Below are positions 46,151-56,875 of a DNA stretch of 64,000 nt, in pieces. Within the stretch, counting starts at the first letter, position 1. Each line of letters begins with the position of its first letter. The stretch is from positions 109,381,283 through 109,445,282 of the forward strand of contig NC_081406.1 in assembly GCF_030272615.1 (NCBI RefSeq). Direction: 5' to 3'. The stretch is from Cryptomeria japonica. Lineage: Eukaryota > Streptophyta > Pinopsida > Cupressales > Cupressaceae. A program made the position numbers and the translations under genes. Below the pieces are notes generated by a model. That model saw only the letters and a list, made by a program, of their open reading frames with translations, had not been told where the DNA came from and searched no databases.

Positions 46151-46242
46151 GATAGACCCCTCATCGATAGGCAACTATGATGACAAATGGTCCCAACCAG
46201 TTGGGCTCAAACTTCCTCTTCTTTTCTCGATCTTGTTGATTT
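46151..46242 (-). pseudogene. pol: Gypsy M integrase C-terminal piece
   Basis: The minus strand reads 'KKRKFEPNWLGPFVIIVAYR', the W-x-GPF/Y-V motif near the end of Gypsy integrases. It is separated from the rest of integrase (53.9-54.8 kb) by element K. Confidence 0.78.
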
Positions 46243-47437
46243 TGATGAATACTAAGAGGGGGGGGGTGAATTAGTATACCAATAATTAATGAACTCAAAC
46301 ACTTAAACAGTTTAGCAGTAAACCGATATAACAATTTTACTAACAAACCAGTTAAGACAAATACAAACCAAACAACAAATAAGGCATTCACCCAGAGGAG
46401 CACAATCACCATAACACAAGAGATTTTGACGTGGAAACCCAAATGGGAAAAACCACGGTGAGATGCAACTCACAAGTAAATATCTATAGAATAGTAACCA
46501 GACTGGTTAAGGTTAGACTGATTAAGGTCATACAATGTTCTTCACCAGAATAGATCCTGTTAGGAATCTCAATCTCTGTTAGGAGATAAGTCCGATTAAA
46601 GACTACCTTATGAGAGGATTTCAGATCCACAGTTGTGAACCACCTTGTTAGAGGATTTACAAAGGCTTTGCCAGGCCTACTCGATTAAGGGTTTTAGACT
46701 TGTCGAATATGTGAGTAATCAACAAGTGAGTGATCTAAATACTAGCATAATGTGCTTGGTTAGATCCTTGAAAGCTCATTGTTAATGCATTTCAGCATCA
46801 CTTCAGTCTTCAAAATCTCCACACTCTATTTCTTCACATAGACCTAATCTTCTTCTGTGATCGCACATACAAAAACCTCATCAACCACCTAAAACCCTGG
46901 ACATGATATCCTTATAAATAAATCTGATTTCATGTCGGTCCAATAAGATTACATTGCAAGTTCCTAGGTTCACTGCATCTAGACACATTTGGTAACACGA
47001 CACAGAATCACTGCCAAAGTGTCAGTGGATGATAACTCATCACAAAAATAATACCGGTTGGTAACTCATCGCAGAGTAATACCGGTTCATCTATTTACCT
47101 ATTACCGGTTCACATATTTTACCGATTACCGGTTCACACATTTTAACAATTACCGGTTTCTCAAAATGAAGACTGGGAAAAATGATAACAACCACTTTGT
47201 TCCTTCGTACCGCTTTGGGATCCTTGAACTGCTTGAATCTTCATATCGCTTGGGTCTTCATACCACTTGAGATTGGTAAACACTTTCTGCAAAACACCGA
47301 TAGTCTAAAGACTATAATACATCATACCGGTTGGAGCAAATACCGGTTGAGCATAACTCATACATACAAAAAGTAATCTCAAAGCAAGTGTGTGTCCATC
47401 AATGACAATCACAATATCATCATAAAAAATGCCAACA
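46243..47437 (-). repeat. 3' LTR of K
   Basis: 1195 bases; plus-strand ends TGATGAATACTAAGAGG and AAAATGCCAACA. The minus strand starts TGTTGGCATTTTTTATGATG, like LTRs of J. Confidence 0.92.
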
Positions 47438-47438
47438 A

Positions 47439-47452
47439 TCTCCCTCTTTGGC
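47439..47452 (-). other. Polypurine tract of K
   Basis: Minus strand CCAAAGAGGGAGAT next to the 3' LTR, with one G-to-A change relative to J and Copia A. Confidence 0.85.
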
Positions 47453-47714
47453 ATTGCTGGCAACACTTAGGAAAATTTTTGACATCTAAGTGTTTTACAA
47501 TAACAATATGCCATAATCAAAATTACTCCCCCTAAACATATACACTATCCCTTTTGCAAAAATACAATGCATACTAGGCCCTTAAAGAGATAACATGAAA
47601 GCATACATTACATTCACCTAATTTTAAATACAAAATACTACTCCCCCTTTGCCATCAATGACAAAGTATGGCAGAATAACCCCTATTTCTCATTATCATT
47701 AATATAATAAATGT

Positions 47715-50700
47715 TTATGACAATAATGAGTGAAACTTATCAAAAACCGATTTAAAATCCTACATGAAGGTCTTCATGGATAAGGACCATGACTCAAGCA
47801 ATGAGGTAGCAACCTCACTTTCCGTTTGCATCTAGGATACTAGTTCCTCCATTGTCTCCAAGACACTCATCTCTTGAGTGACCGTTAAGGCATCCAGATT
47901 GAGATAGCACTTCTGAAGTATTTGCAGTCGAGGTAGTAGAACCAATTTAAGTTCCTGCAAATCTTGGGTCTAGTTGCTGATCCCCGACTATATTTTGGCA
48001 GTCTGGAGTTGAAACCAGTGAATGGTTTGCCCATATTTGGTGAAGGAATCATAGGGCATCTTGAAGCTGCTTATATATGCCTACAAATCAGATTGCAGTT
48101 TGTCTTTCTATGTAAGTACATCATCACATAATAGATGGGGTTGGCTTATCTTACTGAGTAGTAATTATCCCTCATCCATAGCATCTCTTATGTCCTTCTA
48201 CGCTTTTTGAAGTTCAGACCAGAGCTCGTTTAATTTCTTCACTAAAGCAGTGTTCAGTGCCTTTTGATGCTTCTTTTGTGCATTGGCTTCAACAACATCT
48301 TCCAACCTGGTCCTCTACAATTGTGCATAAAAGTTTCAGTTGGGCCAGAGAGGAATTGGTACTAGGGAGGTTGGTACCGGAAATCAAACTGGTAAGAGTT
48401 TCTACCACAGTTTGAATAACATCTTGCTCCTTTTTCCTCCTTAGTGCTTCCAGTCGCTCTTGGGAAAGCTTAATGCTTTGCAGCAGCTCTGTTTCATTTG
48501 CAGATTGGAGGTCAATGGGACTGGTGATGTCAGTCGGTTTAGCTTGACCACCGGTTGCCTTTGGGGTCTCCACTTGTGTGATCTTTGCCGCTTCCTCCTT
48601 CTCTTTGGCTCTTTGCTTTTCCTCTTCAGCCTTCTTTTGCTCCTCTGCTTCTTTCTTTCTCTTTTCTTCTTCCTTCTTTCTATCTTCTTCTTTCCACTTC
48701 TCTTCTTCTTTCTTCTTCTCCTCTTCCTATTTCTTCTTCTCCTCTTCCTTTTTCTTCTTCTCCTCTTCCTGTTTCCTTTCCTCTTCCTCTTTTCTCTTCT
48801 CCTCTTCCTGTTTCTTTTTCTCTTCTTCTTGTTTCCTTTTGTCTTCCTCTTTTCTCTTCTTCTATTCCTGTTTCTTTTTCTCTTCTTCTTGTTTCCTTTT
48901 CTCTTCCTCTTTTCTCTTCTCCTCCTCCTGTTTCTTCTTCTCCTCTTCTGCTTGTTTCCTCTTCTCTTCTTCTTGATCTTTGTTAGCCTTTTCCTTTGCT
49001 ATATTTGAAGTGACATTTTCACCATCCAAAGCATCAATGTCAATAGGGTCCATTTGTTTGGTGACCAGTTCTCCTTCACTGTCATACACCTCATCCAGTT
49101 TTCTAGTTTCCGATTCTTGCTCAACCTTCTTGTTGGCTTTAGACACTTGGTGTAACCTCAGAGCGACTTTGGCATGTGAGTGTGTATCTTTTACCACTTA
49201 AGGAACTTTCCCTTCTAGTAACAGGAGTCTTCTTCTTCTCATGAAGAAGAGACCTTTGTATTTATCCATAACTTCATATAGCTCTGAATTTGACACATCA
49301 GGAAAATATTGTGCACAAATTTCTTCTCTTATTTCCTGTTCCTTTTCTATGGCAATGCACCATTTGTTATCTAAATAATTATATAAAGAATCCGGTGTCA
49401 CAGATCTAATTTCTGATGGCAACCAGTCATTAATACATAAATATTGAATAACTTCCTGTTTAACTTCCTCCTTTTCATTGTCATTAAAATCATCAAAATG
49501 ATCTATTAAATCACTTAGCACTTTTCTCCTAATATTCTTGATAGTTCTTTGACAATGTGTCAATGGTTTGTAAGAGGAAAGGTCTATATTTACCGGTGCT
49601 GATGATGCTAGTTCATTGCTAGTTGTCTTTGTCTTCTTCCTTGTTTTCCTAGTCTTTTTAGGTTGTACCTCAGGTTCTGTATCCTCAGAATCTGGTGAGG
49701 TGTTCTTAGTTTTCTGCTTTATTTCAAAGACCTTGGTAGGTGCAACTTCCGGTTTCTTCTTTGCCGGTGATTGCTTGGTCACTTTAGGACTTTCTGAAGT
49801 AACCGGTGTCGATACCGATGGCACTACCTTTCCTTTCTTCACTGAAGGTTCTTCAACCAGTGTTACCCTCTTCAAGTAGGTGTCGGTTCTCTTCTTTTTT
49901 GGATCAAGAGGTGAGGTAAGTAGGGTACAAGCATACCCATAAAGCATGTCATACATCACCTCATATCCCATGGGCTCCACTTCTTCCTTTCTAGGCTCAA
50001 CCGCCTCCATTATGCACTCATCTACTCTAATGGTAAAGCAGATGTCCTCTTCATACTTCTTGACAATATCACCAGATATCCTCATCCTCAGGCTCATCTT
50101 GCATCTGAACTCATCAAAGTATTTGTTTAGGACTTTAGGATAACTGGTTCCTACCACTTGAAGACTCTCTCTAATTTGCTTGGTAATTGGTTGGTCAACA
50201 GACCATTGTATATCACCAACTTCCAGAAAATAGCCTTGAAAGTAGAAAAACAATCCTACCAACAGTTGTCCAAATTTAAATCTTAAGGCATTGTCCTGTT
50301 TAATAGACTTCAGGTTCACCAGAAGTTGCCTTTGCATACAGGTGCATAACTCAAACAAGGCATCTTCCATGATCATCCTGTAGGCGGCATTTACCACTGC
50401 AACAAAGACATAGTTAATTTTGCTAGCATAGAACATCCGGTATCCTTTCACCATACAAGCATACTTGACTAGATCATCCTTGATGGTATTGACGGTCATT
50501 CCCCGTTGGCCGCTCACAGAACCAGTGAGCTTGGTCATTTCGGTCTTGATGACTTTCCTTAGGGCTGATACATCTCGAACGTTACAGAAACTAGTGATGA
50601 CATGAATCGCTTTTGGTGTGATGTCATGTGTCTGCTCAAGATTCATTTTGTAGACCACATTGTGAAGTTTCTTTCTTTCTAGGATGCTGTATTCTGGTTT

Positions 50701-50913
50701 GATCTTCTTGTCATTCCCGCAGAATAAACTTAACAGAGAATGGATCACCAAAGATCTTAGGTCTTCTATTTTGCAATCAATATAATTTGAAATACCTTCC
50801 TCAACTATAACACCAGCAGGTATCTGGGATAGGGCATTGTATTTCGCCTTCCGTTGGATCAAATCTACTGAATCAATAGGTACACTAGAACTGGAGTGCG
50901 ATGTAGAAGCCAT
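47715..50913 (-). pseudogene. K ORF2: best-preserved copy of the unrecognised protein
   Basis: The ATG at 50913 gives 'MASTSHSSSSVPIDSVDL' and the frame stays open to 49198, over 570 residues. A stop there (Glu codon to TAA) is followed in the same phase by 'VKDTHSHAKVALRLHQVSK', acidic text and a Lys/Glu-rich stretch. Further stops lie near 48861 and 48730. The phase continues to 'LLCTIVEDQV' near 48300, where a frameshift occurs. The C-terminal coiled-coil part ends at about 47715. Compared with J, about 24 residues after 'KKLHNVV' are missing. No nuclease, polymerase, protease or membrane motif is seen. Part 1 is helix-rich and resembles nothing I can name. Role unknown; being kept in both copies suggests it mattered for the element. 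Confidence 0.82.
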
Positions 50914-51361
50914 GATAAACGAATAAATAAGAATTTTGATAAATACCTTCATAAATCCACAATTTAGGGTTTGCAACTTCAGCTTCGCCACACACTACTT
51001 CAGTTGCTGGATTACCGCTTTGTGTTCTTCACCCGATTGATTGATATTATCTCTGAATTCTTCTTCAAAGTTTTGAAATCTGTCTAAATCGCAAGAAAAA
51101 TTGCCTTTTGTCACTCTGCACTTGAAAATATCTTTGCTCACAAAATGATAAGTGAAAATGACTTAAAAATCCCATTTAAACGAATTCTTCACCTACCATA
51201 ATAAATGCTCCACCATTAGTGCATAAACCCTAATTTGCCTTTTACCGTTTCTGGTCTTCTGCCAATTGAGAGGTATCACATACCGATTAAGGTCTTTTAT
51301 CGATATAAACCGGGGGTTTGAAACATTTCACCAATTTGCTCCCCCTAATCTTTTTTGAAGC
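50914..51361 (-). other. 448-base gap between ORF1 and ORF2 of K
   Basis: Same length as in J and alignable by eye ('ggcgatttgacttgcgattt' in J; a related text here). No gene. Confidence 0.55.
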
Positions 51362-52619
51362 TTAGTTTGTCGGTTCAGAGACTTCCACACTAGGTGCAGA
51401 AACCGGTTCTTCTTGTGACACTTCTTTAGGTTTCTTCTTCTATGTTGTCTTCATATCTGCTTGAACAGTTTCAACATCAATTTTTCCTTCCGGAGTGCCT
51501 AGTTTATCATTTGATATGTTCTTTCTCATTCTGCAGGTTTTGGCAGGGTGTCTTTGTTTGTTGCAATGATAGCAAACCATTCCAGGTGCTCTCCATGGTC
51601 CATTATTCCTTCTGCATGTTGCAGGAGTGTGACCACGACAATGAAAAATCAAGTAGGTTTCTCTCCAACTGGTTGCCGCTTGATAGCCACCACCACATGA
51701 CTGATGGTCATAGGCATTATACCGGCTTGGATTCCAGTTCACAGAGGATTCAGGAAAAACTCCTTTGAGGATATCTTCCAGTGTTGTGTATAACAAACCT
51801 GCATTCAAATGCTCTATGCCCAAACTTGTTGCATGCATAACAGTTACCATTGAATCTATTGGATCTAGGCTTATTGTTTAGAAAGTAGGGAAAATTATTG
51901 TAAGCCTTACTTCTGCATACATTGGCAGTGTGTCCTTCCTTGAGACAATTAAAGCAAATAGGTTTGAAATTTTGCTTACCTTTATCCTTTGGTGCCGGTT
52001 GCTTCTTTGATGCTCCATCTTTTGTTCCAGAGGTCTCACCTTCCTCATAACTAGAAAAACCAAGTCCAGTGGTATTCCTTACTAGTTTTTCTAATTCAAA
52101 CTTTTGTTCTAGCTTAATAGTACTCTTATTGAATTTGGCAAGTATTTCCTTTGACTCAGTGAGTTCTTTGGAAATAGAAGCATTGGATTCCTTCAAGGTT
52201 GCATTCTCAGAAATAGCCATGTTTAGTTCACCTTGCGTTTCTTCTTTTTCCACTTTACTCTCTTGGAGATGAGCGGTAAGTGCACTAATTTCTTGCTTCA
52301 CCTTGGAGATCTCATGATCTTTGTCTTTTACCAGATCTTCATCTCTCCTCCAGTTCTCAAGCTCTTGACACATTCTGATAGTCAGTCCTTCCAGTTCCCT
52401 TCTTAGGTTAACATTAGATTCATTCAGTTTTTAAACTTCTTCAATTAGGGCTTCCATGTCTATTTCATCAGAAGAACTATTTTCAGTATACTCCATCAGT
52501 TTCTCAGCATGCTCTCTTCTCTTTGCTAGAGAGGCTTTATATTTGAATTTGAGTTCATCAAAGACTTTCTTAGTCTGAGTGAGATGATGAGTAAGCTCCC
52601 TCATAGTGTATTCCCCCAT
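51362..52619 (-). pseudogene. K ORF1: coiled-coil plus zinc-knuckle gag-like protein
   Basis: The ATG at 52619 reads 'MGEYTMRELTHHLTQTKKVF'. A stop near 52430 follows 'MEALIEEV'. The main run, 52373-51750, has a coiled coil ('NATLKESNASISKELTE') and knuckles CFNCLKEGHTANVC and CYACNKFGHRAFEC. A frameshift near 51760-51850 leads to the last part, with 'CYHCNKQRHPAKTC', where the Gly-His of the knuckle is Arg-His. The third knuckle is decayed (Cys to Phe). The frame ends at TAA 51364-51362. Confidence 0.82.
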
Positions 52620-52652
52620 ATCTCCTTCCAAGTGTTTAAACTTATAGAAAGG

Positions 52653-52667
52653 TTGGCTCTGATAACA
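52653..52667 (-). other. Primer-binding site of K (mutated)
   Basis: Minus strand TGTTATCAGAGCC, the initiator-Met type with one G-to-T change relative to J. Confidence 0.82.
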
Positions 52668-52669
52668 AT

Positions 52670-53863
52670 TGAGGAATACTAAGAGGGGGGGGGGGTGAAT
52701 TAGTATACCAATAATTAATAAACTCAAACACTTAAACAGTTTAGTAGTAAACCAGTAAAATAGTTTTACTAACAAACTAGTTAAGACAAATGCAAACCAA
52801 ACAACAAATAAGACATTCACCCACAGGAGCACAATCACCATAACACAATAGATTTTGACATGGAAACCCAAATGGGAAAAACCATGGTAAGATGAAACTC
52901 ACAAGTAACTATCTGCAGAATAGTAACCAAACCGGTTAAGGTCATACAATGTTCTTCACCAGAACAGATCCTATTAGGTATCTCAATCTCTGTTAGGAGA
53001 TAAGTTCGATTAAATACTACCTTGTGAGAGGATTTCAGATCCACAGTTGTGAACCACCTTGTTAGAGGATTTACAAAGGCTTTTCCAGGCCTACCCGGTT
53101 AAGGGTTTTAGACTTGTTGAAGATGTGAGTAATCAGCAAGTGAGTGATCTAAATACTATCACAATATGCTTGGTTAGATCCTTGATAGCTCATTGTTAAT
53201 GCATTTCAGCATTACTTCAGTCTTCAAAATCTCCACACTCTATTTCTTCACAGAGACCTAATCTTCTTTTGTGATCGCACATACAAAAACCTCATCAACC
53301 ACCTAAAACCCTAACAACCACTAAAACCCTAGACATGATATCCTTATAAAGGAATCTGATTTCATGTCGGTCCAATAGGATTACATTGCAAGTTCCTAGG
53401 TTCAGTACATCTGGACACATTTGGTAACATGACACAGAATCACCGCCAAAGTATTGGTGGATGATAACTCATCACAAAAATAATACCGGTTGGTAATTCA
53501 TCACAGAGTAATACTGGTTCATATATTTACCTATTACCGGTTCACATATTTTACCGATTACTAGTTCAAACATTTTACCAATTACCAGTTTCTCAAAATG
53601 AAGACTGGGAAAAATGATAACTTTGTTCCTTCGTAACACTTTGGGATCCTCAAACCGCTTGAATCTTCATACCGCTTGGGTCTTCATACTGCTTGAGATC
53701 AGTAAACACTTTCTACAAAACACCGATAGTCTTAAGACTATAATACATCATACCGGTTGGAGCAAATACCGGTTGAGCATAACTCATACATACAAAAAGT
53801 GATCTCAAAGCAAGTGTGTGTCCATCAATGAAAATCACAATATCATCATAAAAAATGCCAACA
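52670..53863 (-). repeat. 5' LTR of K
   Basis: 1194 bases; plus-strand ends TGAGGAATACTAAGAGG and AAAATGCCAACA. Includes a run of ten G. Confidence 0.92.
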
Positions 53864-53868
53864 AATTT

Positions 53869-54780
53869 CTAGGTTTTTCTTAGAGGACAAGATCACCAAC
53901 TTTAAAGGCCCTCGGAATGACCTTATGGTTGTAGCTTCTACACATTCTTTGTTGATATGCCTTGAGATGGTCATATGCACGTTGTCATTTTTCATCAAGA
54001 AGCTCTAGTTCCTGCAACCTATTTACTCCTCATCTGGTATGAGGCCCTTCAAAGATACTCGGAGAGAGGGGATTTCTACCTCGAGAGGTAGAATGGCTTC
54101 TTAACCATACACCAATAAATATGGTGTAGCTCCTGCAGGTGTGCAGATACTTGTTCTGTAGGCCCAAAGTGTCGGATTTAGCTTCACATGCCAATCTTTG
54201 CCAACATCATTCACTGTTTTCTTGGTGATTTTCAATATGGTTTTATTCGATGCCTCTGCTTGGCCATCGCCTTGAGGATAGTACGATGTGGAAAAGCGAT
54301 GTTGGATATTGAATTGCTCACATAGTTCTTGTACATCTTGATTCTTGAAGGGACGTCCATTATTTGTGATGATGGAGCTAAGGATGCCATATCTGCAAAT
54401 GAGATAGTTGAGGATGAATGATGAGATTTGCTTTCCAGTCATAGTGGTCATTGGGACCACTTCGATCCACTTGGTGAAGTATTCAATGGTGGTTATAATG
54501 AACTTGTGTCCGTTTGAAGAGGAAGGATGAATATTTCCTACTAGGTCAAGTCCCCATTGACTGAAAGGCCAAGATGTGGTGAATGGTTGCAACTCCTATG
54601 CTAGTGCATGTATGAGGTTACTGTGAATTTGGCATTTAGGACATTTCCTAGCAAATTGATAGGACTCTCTCTCCATTGTTGGCCAGTAATATCCCATTCT
54701 CATAAGTTTCTTGGTGAGAGTAAGACCACTTGAATGTGTACCACAAATACCTTCGTGAAGCTCATGTAAGGTAGAGTTAG
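53869..54780 (-). pseudogene. pol: Gypsy M integrase, main part
   Basis: The zinc domain reads 'LHELHEGICGTHSSG' and 'ARKCPKCQIH' near 54625-54770. The core has 'WGLDLVGNIHPSSSNGHKF' with the first catalytic Asp (near 54545). The second Asp block reads IITNNGRPF, so Asp is Asn here. The third has 'YYPQGDGQAEASNKT' with the Glu. The run 54592-54101 is open for 163 residues. Beyond 54100 the frame is poor until K interrupts at 53864. Confidence 0.88.
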
Positions 54781-54782
54781 AT

Positions 54783-55229
54783 TCAATACAATTGAGGCAT
54801 TGAAGAAGAGTACCATCTAGACCTTGACGGTATAGTGTGTGAGTGGTTAAGGTACAATGAGTGACTTGTCAGATGAAGCTTTGTTTTTGGTTGCGAGATA
54901 GGTCGGGTGGGAGATTTTTTTTTGAGATAGTCATATATCTTCTCGTAAAGGGGTGAGTCAGAACTGGTTAAGGCACAAATGACCTGGGATATGGAATTGT
55001 CATAGGCTGGGGAAAACAATTGCTCCACCGGGAATTCATAATGACCCTTCTTTACTGGTATTTGTAAGATAGAAGCGATAGTGGCCATTCCATCAGCCGC
55101 TTTATTGTCCAATCTTGGTATTTTCACAAAGGTGATATTCACAAAATACTTCTTGAATTCATCTACCATGCGCTTGTAGGGCATCAGTTTGTCATCCTTT
55201 GTTTGATAGTCATCATTGACCTAATTGAT
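54783..55229 (-). pseudogene. pol: Gypsy M second RNase H, C-terminal piece
   Basis: 'YKRMVDEFKKYFVNITFVKI' followed by 'RLDNKAADGMATIAS' is the end of the archaeal-type RNase H, with the 'xRxxNxxADxLA' motif. It is split from its N-terminal piece by N; the text 'QVNDDYQTKDDKLMPYKRM' crosses the left flank of N. Confidence 0.82.
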
Positions 55230-56875
55230 TGGTGCAGGAGCACCTAGGACTTAGGCTTATAGGTTTTTCTCAATTTTGGCTTGTACTAACCTTAGCCAAG
55301 TTAGGTATTGAATAAAGACTCTAGGAGGGTCCAAGAGTGAGTGTGATGAGTAAAATGTAGGCCTAGATTGAGTTAGTTCTTCTTAGGTTTGCATTTTGTG
55401 CATAGGTAGTGGTTTGAGTAGGAAATTAACCTTCTTGATGGTAAAAAGTGGTAAAAATTGGTATAAGAATTAGGGAGGGTTAAAATAGTCTTAAGAATTC
55501 TTTAAAAGTCATGAGTAATGACTTACAATAGGTTTCATGGATTAGAAAATCTAAAAGTACAAAAAGTGCAAAGTTGCAAAAAGTTGTCATGACAACTTTT
55601 GAAAGTTGTCATGATAATTTTTGTCCTAAATTGCTTAGCGATGGAGTTAGGGATAGCCCAACACCCTAGAATGCATCCACATGCGAGTAAGACTATAAAA
55701 ACCTTCTCATGCATGGTTACCAAGGTTGGAGTTTTGTTTTTGTAAGATCAACAATCTGAAACTACTCATTTTCGGATTGTTTGACATCATTTTGGCTTAT
55801 TTTTGCTCATATTGTGAATACAAATGTATTGAATCCATTGATCCAGTAATGGATTGAGTTTATTTGGTGTGTTTTAGAGTTATTATTTTCATTTCAAGCT
55901 TTGAATTTAGGTTGTATTAGTTTTTTCATTTCTTTTTTTGCAAACAACTAGTTATGGCTTGTAAATAACACTTTTGTGTAAAATGGTTGCCCCATGCATT
56001 CCCTCCATGCTACCATCATGACTTGTTGGGAAATGGAAGGAAACCACTTGTACAGTGTACATATGTAGGGACAAGTTTTGAAGATGAAGTTTGAAATGAC
56101 TATCACCTTGTTCTAGGTGAGTCCAGGAGCGACCCAGCTAGAGGAGACAGGGTGAATTTGGAGTGTGAAGTGCGGGGGTGAATGAAAAACCACAATCTAA
56201 AATTTTGAAGGGGTCCATGAAGTTCATACCAAGTTTCCAATGCAAGGGGAAGCCTTGACAAGACTATTTGATTCCCATACACAAACTTGACCAGTCACTA
56301 TCGGTTAGAAGGCCTAGAAACCCTTCAAAACCCTCATTTTTGGGTTAGGGCATTGTACGGTGGGTTGAGAAACCAAAACCACCTAAATAACTTGGGTATA
56401 GGTGTAACATTGAATAATATCAAATCTTGTTGTAGGGTCTTTTGGATCATTTTCCTCGAAGCCCTAGAAAACCAGATTTTGAAGGCCTAATAGGGGCTCA
56501 TTCCTTGTGGCCCTTTTCTAGGCAAAATGGTGAAATCGGTAAGAAAGCAAATGGAAGAAAACCTCAAATGGATCCAAAAGGTATTAAAATCATGTTAGAA
56601 GCCACCTACACACCTCTTCATCAACTCACAATAGTAGGAGGTCAAATTGACAAGTTGAAGCCAAGACAACCATAATGAGCACATGGGAAACATTGTGAAT
56701 TGGTAGGGTTCCCAGTTAAACACTTGAAGCAAACACCTTGAAATTGACAAGAAGAAAGCCCTAGAAGAGATTGAGAAGGACTTGGAGGTCTTAGAGCATA
56801 GCTAGGCCTGGAGAGTTGGTGGAATTGAGCAACACCAACTAGGTGAAGTGTGAGCAAGCTAGGTGAACCCCATCA
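55230..56875 (+). mobile_element. Probable solo LTR N inside the RNase H of M
   Basis: 1646 bases with TG...CA ends (TGGTGCAGGAGCACC and GTGAACCCCATCA) and the 5-bp duplication TTGAT on both sides (55225-55229 and 56876-56880). The RNase H frame of M resumes across it. No pol or gag motif is present. A TATA box (TATAAAAA at 55694-55701) suggests plus orientation. I infer a solo LTR, though a short non-autonomous element cannot be excluded. Short frames at 56287-56675 look like chance. Confidence 0.72.
55694..55701 (+). promoter_or_regulatory. TATA box in N
   Basis: TATAAAAA within 'gactataaaaaccttctcat', about 460 bases into N. Confidence 0.55.

Larger units (their letters stand above)
46243..53863 (-). 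mobile_element. Pol-less LTR retrotransposon K
   Basis: A 7621-base element, the reverse-oriented sister of J. The LTRs are 46243-47437 and 52670-53863. Flanks are GATTT (46238-46242) and AATTT (53864-53868), a 5-bp duplication with one G/A change. The internal region has the same two ORFs and nothing of pol. It inserted into the integrase of Gypsy M; the two integrase pieces on either side prove the event. Its ORF2 is better preserved than in J. Confidence 0.92.

Noticed and set aside
48460-49008. Plus-strand Leu/Phe-rich frames (132-182 residues) that look like membrane proteins
   Set aside because: Antisense shadow of the Lys/Glu-rich stretch in K ORF2; pure CTT/CTC repeat coding.
56287-56675. 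Two short overlapping plus-strand frames in N
   Set aside because: No recognisable motif or neighbour; lengths are as expected by chance.
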